Assembly (NCBI GenBank): GCA_900323505.1
Contig: OOIN01000027.1
Coordinates: 186,001 to 250,000 of the forward strand
DNA from: Ustilago trichophora
Taxonomy: Eukaryota; Basidiomycota; Ustilaginomycetes; Ustilaginales; Ustilaginaceae
Direction: 5' to 3'
Length of the DNA stretch: 64,000 bases
Made by a program: the position numbers and the translations under genes. The notes beneath the pieces are model-generated. The model was not told where the DNA came from and ran no database searches. It was given only the letters and a program-made list of their open reading frames with translations. Shown here in pieces: positions 52,320-61,269 of the stretch (positions are counted from its first letter, which is position 1; each line of letters begins with the position of its first letter).

Positions 52320-53132
52320 TTAGTTGGGTTGGATGTGAATTTCTTCGATCCTGATACGGGTGTAAGGCTGTTTGTGCTGAACGGTCTTTTTGTAACCCTT
52401 TCTGCGTTTCTTTTTGACAATCTTTTCCAGGGCACCCTTTGTGTTTTCGGTGACGACGGCGGTGATTTTGACGGTGGAAGCGGGGAGGCTTGCACCGATG
52501 TGAGCCAGACCGTTGGGGAGTAAACGGGATGACCAGGTGTTTGCGAGGGGCAAAAGGGGGCTTCTGGTGTCTTCTTGTGCCAGTCTTGTAAAGAGGCGTC
52601 TGGATTGTGGCGCTACTGCTGGGGAGACTCCGTGCAGAGTTGCTGCAGTTGCTGCTGCTGAGGAGGAAGTGGAGGATGGGGTGAGGTCTACGGCGGTGGA
52701 GATGCGTCGAGTGTTTAGGGTGTCTTGGGCACGAAGGGTGTAATCGCGCGAGCCGATTTCATGAACCTTGTCGAGGACGAGAACATCTCCAACTTGAACG
52801 TCTTTCAGCCGGGGAACGGTGACAAGATCGCCTTTGGCAACGAGGTAGGTTCGACCCGTGATGGAGGCAACAGCGTAGTGGTTGGGTTGCGATTTGAGCA
52901 ATGACAGAGCGCTCTCGTTCGAAGTGACGGGACTTGGCACGGATTGGGACGATGTAGATGCTGTTGCCGATGCCGACGTTGTTGCCGAAGAAGAAGAGGA
53001 GGAGGAGGAGGTAGAGGAGGACGAGCCAAAGTTGCGAGTCGAGATGAAGGAGACGACGGGGGAGATCTGCTTTGCTTTGCCTTTAAGCGCGGCGTTGGTC
53101 ACCGCCGAGAGCGAGGTACGGAGGGTGTTCAT
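52320..53132 (-). CDS. MRPL49: Mitochondrial large-subunit ribosomal protein bL21m
   Basis: 270 residues from the ATG at 53130-53132 (MNTLRTSLSAVTNAALKGKAKQ); an in-frame ATG at 53222 would add 30 residues. The N-terminus lacks acidic residues and is rich in Ser, Arg and Lys, as expected for mitochondrial import. A Ser/Thr low-complexity region follows. The bL21 fold is evident: NHYAVASITGRTYLVAKGDLVTVPRLKDVQVGDVLVLDKV (the YAV...G-x-Y...GD signature), a Ser/Ala insertion, then KITAVVTENTKGALEKIVKKKRRKGYKKTVQHKQPYTRIRIEEI, with the classical basic KKKRRKGYKK and the terminal (T)RIRI. It is divergently placed to ATP1, another mitochondrial gene. Identification is strong; only the start is uncertain. 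Confidence 0.93.
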   Translation of the reverse strand: MNTLRTSLSAVTNAALKGKAKQISPVVSFISTRNFGSSSSTSSSSSSSSATTSASATASTSSQSVPSPVTSNESALSLLKSQPNHYAVASITGRTYLVAKGDLVTVPRLKDVQVGDVLVLDKVHEIGSRDYTLRAQDTLNTRRISTAVDLTPSSTSSSAAATAATLHGVSPAVAPQSRRLFTRLAQEDTRSPLLPLANTWSSRLLPNGLAHIGASLPASTVKITAVVTENTKGALEKIVKKKRRKGYKKTVQHKQPYTRIRIEEIHIQPN

Positions 53133-54347
53133 GCTTGCGCCTACGTCCGATTGGGGATGATGAGGATGATGTAGGTATGAGGAGGTGAACCATGTCAAAG
53201 CTCGTGTGCTGATCGTGTTCAAAAAAAGTGCGGGCTGCTGTGAAATTTAGACATGGGGCTTCTTCCACTCGCACGATAAGCCGAATTCTTTCAATTCCTC
53301 TTTTCAATCTGAGCTGTCCGCGTCTGACCCTCAAGTGATCGGCTTCATCGTGCTGAGCATCATCTTAGTATCTCATAGACCTATGCAAACACTGGTCTGC
53401 ATGACATGGTCTGCTGTAGCTTGGAAACGATCAAGTGAAAGTGAGGACTCATCATCAGAAGCGATGAAGCAATGAGCAGCATTGACTGAGGTGTCAGGCC
53501 GGGAGAATGGCAAGGCGCAGAGAGCGTGTGAGAGGCTGGCCATCGGTTGAGGACGGAACGGCCGGCCTCTTCTTCACCCTCTTGGCGAAGAGCTCTTTCG
53601 ATGATCGAGGCGGCCCGCGCGCGAAAGAACTGAAGAGGTCGCTATTGCTCTTTCCTCTGTGGGATCCACTCGGATCCGTGTGGATACAAAACGAATATCA
53701 GATCTTCTCTCCTTTGAAAGAGCAACATTTACGCCACTTTGAAGTGCAAAGCCTGTTTGTATTTGAAACGATCTTCTTCCAAGTCCAACTTGAAATTCGT
53801 TGCTCCGGCCATTGAATTGACAATATCTTGCAAAGTTGAATTCAAAGAAGGGCAAGAGGAACGTTTCTGGTTGACTGATCCGACCAATCCGCTCTTCGAG
53901 ATGTTCTGATCCTGGATTGCACTGCTCTAGTGCCTTGGAAATCCAACCAAAAAAAAAGATCGAGAAATCTAGCTTGCCAAAGAAGAAGGATGGAATTTTG
54001 CCTTTCCAAAGAGGATCTGTCTGTGCTCGCACGCAAAACCAAAAAACAGCAAGGGTGAGAGACGGAGGCCTTCTGTATTTTGGCAGAGAGACTGCCCCAA
54101 ACTCATCGTTTTGAGAGAGCGAGAGAGAGAGAGAGGGTGGTTGTGTGCTCTCTCTGTCCTCCGGTCTCCAAGTTGGTCGTCGTCTCACTCGTTGCTGGCT
54201 CGCCCGCGCCTCGCTCGCTCGCCCTGTTGCCAAGGGAGATTCTTCTCACTCCTTCCGCCTTCTCCTTTCCTTCCTCATCCGCTTCTCCTCACCACCTCTC
54301 ACACCACCTTTTTCCCCAACATCGTCCCCACTTTCGTAGTAGCCGCG
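53133..54347. promoter_or_regulatory. Divergent intergenic region, bL21m / ATP1
   Basis: 1.2 kb between two nuclear genes for mitochondrial proteins. No coding exon is seen. The ATP1 side ends in a CT-rich leader, with a GA tract near 54115-54136. I found no exact TACAGTA/TACTGTA here. Confidence 0.5.
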
Positions 54348-56800
54348 ATGCTTGCTCGTTCCGCCGGCATTGCCACCGCCAACCTCGCCCGATCGGCCGC
54401 CGTCCCCGTGGTACGTATTTTTTCCCCCCTTTCTTCTCGCCAGCGACAGACAGACAGACGATGAATGAATGATGTATGGAAAGCAAGACTGGGAGGTCAA
54501 AGCGGGCAGTGAATATTCTCCACCAACAATGATCACCGACATCATCGACAAGCAATGGAGGACATCATAATCAACAGCACACACTTGCACGATCAGAACC
54601 ATCCAGGGATTGGCAGTGGGACTTACCAGTACCTAGGCTCTTTAGGTACATCGCCTAACTTCCATCGATGAAAGGTCTTGGTCTGGCTTTCAAAGTCCAT
54701 CTGGCTCGTCTTACGTTGCTGTCTTTACTCGCTATCAGCACTGCATTCGTACATCCGAGATCACCACTGCCATTCGTCATGTCATCGGAAGAAGCGACGA
54801 TGCTAGCACGACGAAGCAAGTTTCCATCGCCGCTCAACTTTGTCACATCATCCGCTCCACTGCTCATCAAAGGCGACGACACCTCCGACAACCGCAAAAC
54901 ATGCCCCCATCTCCCAGCTTGCCTTTCATAAAATCACATGTCTTCATCGGCACCGCACCCGACAGCCACTCGGTTCTTCCATCATCTCGAGCCAGCTCAC
55001 TGACTTTTTTTTTTTATGAATTGCTTCCCCTGCTTACACTCACTTGATCACAATAGGCCCGCCGATCGGTTGCCAACGCCGTCCGCACCTACGCCACCGC
55101 CAAGCCTGGTAAGTGATGATCATCTTGACAATGAAATACGCACTCGACCATCCAAAGTCAACAACTTGCTGACCATTGTCACCACTCCCCGCCTCTTCCA
55201 TCACATCACATCCCTTCGATCATTTTACGACACTTGCATCGTTTCGCCTGCTCTTCCCATTTTTTGTTCTTCAACTACACCAGCCGCTTCCGAGGTCAGC
55301 TCCATCCTTGAGCAGCGCATCTCCGGCGCTTCCGCTGGCGGTGATGTCCAGGAGACCGGCCGTGTCCTCACCATTGGTGACGGTATCGCCCGTGTCTACG
55401 GTCTCCGCAACGTCATGGCCGAGGAGATGGTTGAGTTCTCCTCCGGTGTCCGCGGCATGTGCCTCAACCTCGAGGCCGACAACGTCGGTGTCTCGATCTT
55501 CGGTTCCGACCGTCTCATCCGTGAGGGTGACACTGTCAAGCGTACCGGCCAGATTGTCGACGTTCCCGTCGGCCCCAACATGCTCGGCCGTGTCGTTGAC
55601 GCTCTCGGAAACCCCATCGACGGCAAGGGTCCCATTGAGGCCGCTGAGCGTCGCCGTGCCTCGCTCAAGGCTCCCGGTATTCTCCCCCGTCAGTCGGTCA
55701 ACCAGCCCATGCAGACCGGTATCAAGCCCATCGACGCCATGGTTCCCATTGGCCGAGGTCAGCGTGAGTTGATCATTGGTGACCGTCAGACCGGTAAGAC
55801 TGCTGTCGCCATCGACACCATCCTCAACCAGAAGCGATGGAACGACGGCCAGGATGAGGACAAGAAGCTTTACTGTGTCTACGTCGCCGTCGGTCAGAAG
55901 CGATCCACCGTCGCTCAGCTCGTCAAGGTGCTTGAGGAGAACGACGCCATGAAGTACACCATCATCGTCGCCGCCACCGCCTCGGAGGCCGCTCCCCTTC
56001 AGTACCTTGCTCCCTTCTCGGGTTGTGCTATCGGCGAGTGGTTCCGTGACAACGGCCGCCACGCCCTCATCATCTACGATGACTTGTCCAAGCAGGCCGT
56101 CGCCTACCGTCAGATGTCGCTTCTCCTCCGTCGTCCCCCCGGTCGTGAGGCTTACCCCGGTGACGTTTTCTACCTCCACTCTCGTCTGCTTGAGCGTGCC
56201 GCCAAGATGAACAAGACCCACGGTGGTGGATCGCTCACTGCCCTCCCCGTCATTGAGACCCAGGGTGGTGACGTCTCTGCTTTCATTCCCACCAACGTCA
56301 TTTCGATTACCGACGGTCAGGTCTACCTCGAGTCTGAGCTCTTCTTCAAGGGTATCCGACCCGCTATCAACGTCGGTCTTTCCGTCTCGCGTGTCGGTTC
56401 CGCCGCTCAGTCGAAGCTCTACAAGTCGGTTTCTGGTTCGCTCAAGCTCTCGCTCGCCCAGTACCGTGAGCTTGCCGCTTTCGCCCAGTTCGGTTCCGAC
56501 TTGGACGCTGCCACCCGTGCCACGCTTAACCGTGGTGTCCGCCTGGTGGAGCTGCTCAAGCAGCCCCAGTTCGTGCCCATGGCCACCGAGGTCCAGATCC
56601 CCATCATCTACGCCGGTGTCAACGGTCTGGTTGATGAGATCCCCGCTGACCGCATCGTCGAGTGGGAGAACTCTTTCCGTGAGAAGCTCTCGACCGAGGA
56701 CGCTCTGCTCTCGGAGATCTCCAAGGGTGTCCCCAGCGAGGAGCTCTTCAAGAAGATGAAGACGCTCATCACTGAGCACGTTAAGGGCTTCCTTGCCTAA
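54348..56800 (+). CDS. ATP1: ATP synthase subunit alpha, mitochondrial
   Basis: Three exons, 54348-54410, 55057-55108 and 55284-56800, join to 543 residues (yeast Atp1 has 545). Both introns (646 and 175 bases) are GT-AG (GTACGT and GTAAGT donors). Exons 1 and 2 encode the import signal: [21 protein letters not shown] then [17 protein letters not shown], rich in Arg/Ala/Ser. Exon 3 begins [15 protein letters not shown]. The nucleotide-binding domain has Walker A GDRQTGKT at 204-211. [31 protein letters not shown] is the family's most conserved tract, and [13 protein letters not shown] holds the arginine finger. The alpha subunits alternate with beta in the F1 head and bind non-catalytic nucleotides. 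Codon use is extremely C-biased, as expected of a very highly expressed gene, and yields a long antisense shadow frame. Confidence 0.98.
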
Positions 56801-58395
56801 ACGGTGTTCTTTGTGTTTCCGCTTTCTCTCGAATGAGTTTTGCCAGTATGGATCTCGCAGTGTTAGCTAGCGTCGGATCATGAAAGCAGACTCGTTTGAG
56901 GCTGGATCAACCTCACACCTCCCCCTTTTCAACAGTTGGGGGGATTTGTTGGCGCATGGACGAGTGTGGTTTGTGCTGCGCTTTGTTGTGCTCTGATGCC
57001 CCCCTTTCTGTGTACATCCGAAAACGAAAGAAATCAATACACAGTATCGCTAGACTCTTCTGAATTGTGACTGTGTGCGATGTGTAGTCTGCTTGAGGCG
57101 TTGAGGACGAGGGCAACATGGCCGCTTTGGTTAAGACGAGAGGAACTGAGTAATGGTTCACGAATGAGTGTCTGTTGCTGATATGGCCGAGGACATGTGA
57201 AGTAAAGCTCTTCAGATTGGAGAGCAACATGGATCTCGTGAATCCAAAGCCCGAAATGAGAGAGGGTCAGGCCGAGGAAGCAAGCAACCAACAGCCCGAC
57301 CTCATCGGAAAGCGCGATTCACGTGCGGGCGTGTGGATGCTGTCATGGCTCATGGACTTGATTGTCTTGTTCTCAGCACATTCCTTCCTCCTGGGACTTC
57401 TTGTTTATACGATACAGTAGTCATGTGCAAGCATTGCACTCCGGGCATATAGAGGGAGCATTGATGAGAAGCTGATCTATGTTTCAAACGGGTGCTTGGT
57501 GGGGGAAAAAAAAAGAAGGTGATCGGCAGCAATTCGAGTCTCCCGTGCGTACTGTACTTGACACAGCAAAACATTTGGAATGTTTGGTGCTCAATTTCAA
57601 AGGTGTTAAAGTTGGACCTGGGCTCATGCAGAGACGATGTCATTATTGATCGGTGTTGATATGTTTTTTGCTCGCTTTCTTGCCTTTAGAGTGTTGCTCT
57701 TCTTGAGCGAACAAAGTCGAGGCGCGCGAGAGAGAAAATAGCGCAAAATGACAACACAACAGGGAAATTGTGGGACTGAAATGCGCTTTGCTTTTCAGCA
57801 AGGCTGGACAGTGTATCTGTACTGTATGCAAGTCGAGAGTCTGGCGAGCAACACACTCTAAAGCGGTACACAGACACAACCACACAAACGCGCTCTCTCT
57901 TTTTTTTTTTTGTCACTCTCTCTCTCTCTAGCTCTCTGTGTGTGCCAAAACACTCTCCTTTGCTCAAGCTGCTGACCTGCCACAAATCAACTCTCAGCGC
58001 ATCTGTACACCCTTTCGTCCCGCACTTCCTTCTGGCGCCAACCACCCTTCCTCGCCAATCTCCACATCCTCTTCCTCCTCTCTCCTCCTCCTCCTCCTCT
58101 TTCGCGCTCGGCCCCATCAAATCCTCCCTCCTCATCAAGCCTCTCATCATCGAGCTGGCCCCATTCCACCGCCGTCGTTGATTGCTTCCCCCGTTTCAAG
58201 TTGCCAAACACGCCCCGCATCAAGCTACTGCACCCGCAGTCTCGAGCGATTGCTGCATTACACCAAAGCGACTCGCAAGACCTCCATAGCGCTCGCAACT
58301 CCAGCTTTGTCTTGCACGCGCGCATCTCTGCTTACAGCAGTGCCGTTTAACCCCCCGCCGCACATACACCCGTTGTTCACATCGCGTCTCAAAAC
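56801..58395. promoter_or_regulatory. Intergenic region, ATP1 3' flank and VPS1 upstream
   Basis: 1.6 kb between tandem genes. It carries TACAGTA at 57413-57419 and TACTGTA at 57550-57556 and 57820-57826, a T-run at about 57901-57911, and a CT tract. The 400 bases before the VPS1 ATG are strongly C/T-rich. No gene is seen. Confidence 0.55.
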
Positions 58396-60921
58396 ATGGA
58401 CGTCGATCTCATCCAGGTCGTCAACAAGCTCCAGGAGACCTTCACCGCCATTGGCGGTGATTCGGTCGACCTCCCCCAGATCGTCGTTGTCGGATCTCAA
58501 TCAGCAGGAAAGTCGAGTGTCCTTGAGACCATCGTCGGTCGTGACTTTTTGCCTCGAGGTAGCGGTATCGTAACACGTCGCCCGCTCGTTCTTCAGCTCA
58601 TTCACACTCCTTCCGCAAAAGACCAGGCCAAGCAGTCCTCGCGTCCATACGATCTCAACGACGGTCCCGAGCCCGAGTTGCTGCGTGGCTCCAATGGCTC
58701 TTCCTCTGGCGGCAGGACCCCAACCTACGAAGAGTACGGCGAGTTCCTCCACCTCGACAAGCGATTCACCGACTTCAATGAGATCCGTCGTGAGATCGAG
58801 AACGAGACCTTCCGTGTAGCCGGTCAGAACAAGGGCGTCTCCAAGCTCCCCATCCATCTCAAGATCTACAGCCCCAACGTCCTCAACTTGACCCTCGTCG
58901 ACTTGCCTGGTCTCACCAAGATCCCCGTTGGCGACCAGCCCTCCGACATTGAGCGTCAGATCCGCAACCTCGTCACAGACTACGTCTCCAAGCCCAACTG
59001 CATCATCCTCGCCGTCAGCCCCGCCAATGTCGATCTTGCCAACTCGGACAGTCTCAAGCTCGCCCGTACCGTCGACCCCCAGGGCCGACGCACCATCGGT
59101 GTCTTGACCAAGCTCGACCTCATGGACCAGGGCACTCACGCCCTCGACATTCTCACCGGTCGCGTCTACCCGCTCAAGCTTGGCTTTATCGGTGTCGTCA
59201 ACCGATCTCAGCAGGATATCAACGGCAACGTCTCCATGCTCGCAGCACGAAGGGCCGAGGAGGAATTCTTCCGCTCCCACGCCGCTTACAAGAACATTGC
59301 ACACCGTTGCGGTACCAAGTACCTCGCCAAGACCCTCAACCAGGTGCTCATGAGCCACATTCGCGACAAGCTCCCCGACATGAAGGCGCGTCTCAACACG
59401 CTCATGGGCCAAACTCAGCAGGAGCTCGCTGCCTTTGGTGACACCACCTTCCTGGGAGACCAGCACCGAGGCTCGCTCGTGCTCAAGTTGATGACCCAGT
59501 TTGCTCGAGACTTTGTCGCATCCATCGACGGTACCACCTTTGACATTTCGACCAAGGAGCTCTGCGGAGGTGCCAGGATCTACTACATTTTCCAAGACGT
59601 CTTTGGCCACGCGCTTACCAGCATCAACCCCACCCACAATCTCACCGTGCAAGACATCCGCACCGCTATCCGCAACTCGACCGGTCCTCGTCCATCCCTC
59701 TTTGTGCCGGAAGCCGCCTTTGAGCTGCTCATCAAGCCTCAGATCAAGCTTTTGGAACCACCAAGCTTGCGCTGCGTCGAGCTCGTCTACGAGGAGCTCA
59801 TGAAGATCTGCCACAACTGCACCAGCTCCGAGCTGCAACGTTTCCCTCGACTCCACGCCCAGCTCATCGAGGTCGTCTCAGAGTTGCTTCGCGAGCGTCT
59901 CGGCCCAACTTCGGAATACGTCCAGAGCCTCATCCAGATCCAGGCCGCATACATCAACACCAACCACCCTGCCTTTGTGCACGATTCGGCCAACATTGCC
60001 CGCGAGCAGCGCGAGGCTCAGGCGCGCAAGCAGGTGGCTCTGCTTCCTTCTTCGTCGAGACGCAAGAACTCGTTCGATGACCCTGCCGACGTCTCCAACG
60101 AGCTTTCGGATGACGATGATGCCGACAGTGTCAGTGGGCCCAACTCGCGCAGTTTGACCGTCAATGGTGCCAGCTCCAAGACCGGTGGCGGAAAGAGGGA
60201 CAAGAAGGAACGTGCTGCTTCGACACACGAGTCTCGCCCACACTCGGCCTCGGCGCCAGAAGGTCGTGGACATCACACCATCGGCCACGCATCCGGCAGC
60301 GGCTTTGCCAACGGTGCTGGCTCTTCGAGCGGTGGAGGAGCCAAGGACACCTTCCTCAACTACTTCTTTGGTGGAGCCTCTGGCTTGCCCGTGGGTGGCG
60401 TTGGTCCTGCCTCCGGTCTCGGCGGCTACCATCCACCCGCACCGCACGCGCACCAGCCACGCATGGCCGAGTACAGCCAGTCGCGCGAGCACAAGCCCAA
60501 CGCCATGTCTGGCCGAACCGGTCTCGAAGGCAACTCGGCCGCTTACGACATGAAATCGCTCGACAAGCATCTCGAAGCCACGCCGATCTCGTCGGACGAG
60601 TACGCGCTGTCGGACCGCGAAGAGCTCGAAACCACCTTGATCCGAAGCTTGATAGCCAGCTACTTTAACATTGTGCGACTCTCGATTCAAGATCTGGTGC
60701 CCAAAGCCATCATGCATCTGTTGGTGAATTTCAGCCGCGAAAGCGTCCAAAATCGACTCGTGGCCAGCCTCTACAAGGAAGGCCTGTTCGAAGAGCTTCT
60801 CTACGAGGATGAAGGTTTGACCAGCGAGAGGAAGAGGGTCAAGCAGCTGTTGGATGCTTATAGAGAGGCTTTCAACACGTTGAGCGAGGTAACGTTCAAG
60901 CCTAGTGCTGGGGCTGCTTGA
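58396..60921 (+). CDS. VPS1: Dynamin-like GTPase VPS1
   Basis: 841 residues, intronless, somewhat longer than yeast Vps1 (704). Vps1 is a self-assembling GTPase for vacuolar protein sorting, endosome traffic and, in yeast, peroxisome fission. The GTPase domain is complete: P-loop GSQSAGKSS (33-41), switch I Thr60 in GIVTRRPL, DLPG (169-172) and TKLD (238-241), followed by the middle domain. Where classical dynamin has a PH domain there is a disordered Ser/Gly/His-rich insert (about 565-715). The C-terminal GTPase effector domain (about 735-830, LIRSLIASYFNIVRLSIQDLVPKAIMHLLVNFSRE) is intact. The extra length is in the insert and a short Ser-rich loop at 76-108. All key residues are present, so it should be active. 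Confidence 0.97.
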   Translation: MDVDLIQVVNKLQETFTAIGGDSVDLPQIVVVGSQSAGKSSVLETIVGRDFLPRGSGIVTRRPLVLQLIHTPSAKDQAKQSSRPYDLNDGPEPELLRGSNGSSSGGRTPTYEEYGEFLHLDKRFTDFNEIRREIENETFRVAGQNKGVSKLPIHLKIYSPNVLNLTLVDLPGLTKIPVGDQPSDIERQIRNLVTDYVSKPNCIILAVSPANVDLANSDSLKLARTVDPQGRRTIGVLTKLDLMDQGTHALDILTGRVYPLKLGFIGVVNRSQQDINGNVSMLAARRAEEEFFRSHAAYKNIAHRCGTKYLAKTLNQVLMSHIRDKLPDMKARLNTLMGQTQQELAAFGDTTFLGDQHRGSLVLKLMTQFARDFVASIDGTTFDISTKELCGGARIYYIFQDVFGHALTSINPTHNLTVQDIRTAIRNSTGPRPSLFVPEAAFELLIKPQIKLLEPPSLRCVELVYEELMKICHNCTSSELQRFPRLHAQLIEVVSELLRERLGPTSEYVQSLIQIQAAYINTNHPAFVHDSANIAREQREAQARKQVALLPSSSRRKNSFDDPADVSNELSDDDDADSVSGPNSRSLTVNGASSKTGGGKRDKKERAASTHESRPHSASAPEGRGHHTIGHASGSGFANGAGSSSGGGAKDTFLNYFFGGASGLPVGGVGPASGLGGYHPPAPHAHQPRMAEYSQSREHKPNAMSGRTGLEGNSAAYDMKSLDKHLEATPISSDEYALSDREELETTLIRSLIASYFNIVRLSIQDLVPKAIMHLLVNFSRESVQNRLVASLYKEGLFEELLYEDEGLTSERKRVKQLLDAYREAFNTLSEVTFKPSAGAA

Positions 60922-61269
60922 AAGGGGGATGAGGATGTTTCGCAGACACGAATAAACATATAACAACACTTCTTTTTGGCTTTTTTTTTTTTCTTTCTTG
61001 GACGCACACGTAAAAAAGCACGCTGTATTTCTCGAGATTCTTCTTTCCCTTTTGCAAGGTTGATGAACACGCATCGCTCGTTTTACACTGTGCGGGTTGT
61101 GGGGAGTTGTTGTGTGTGTCGATCTGGACAGATGCGCTGTTTTTGCAGTGGCTAGAGGCGAGAGATGTGGAAAGTCATGCGATTGCTGTCATTGTTCTGT
61201 GGATCGAATCAACAAATTGGAGGTATGGAATAATCTAGTTAAAGTCTATCATCATAGTGTCGGGTTGCA
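60922..61269. other. Convergent 3' flanks, VPS1 / acyltransferase-like gene
   Basis: 348 bp between opposing stop codons, with AATAAA (60950-60955) 29 bases after the VPS1 stop as a likely polyadenylation signal. Nothing else is seen. Confidence 0.6.

Noticed and set aside
55109..55283. Possible C/D-box snoRNA in ATP1 intron 2 (GTGATGA near 55113, CTGA near 55170)
   Set aside because: The C box is only a few bases from the 5' splice site, no terminal stem forms, and the CTGA is equally well a branch site. Boxes this short arise by chance.
55271..56779. A 502-codon minus-strand open frame opposite ATP1
   Set aside because: Antisense shadow of the extremely biased ATP1 codons, with repetitive Leu/Asp/Gly/Val composition.
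58501..61074. Long minus-strand open frames (451 and 398 codons) opposite VPS1
   Set aside because: Same codon-bias artefact; the plus-strand product is an unmistakable dynamin.
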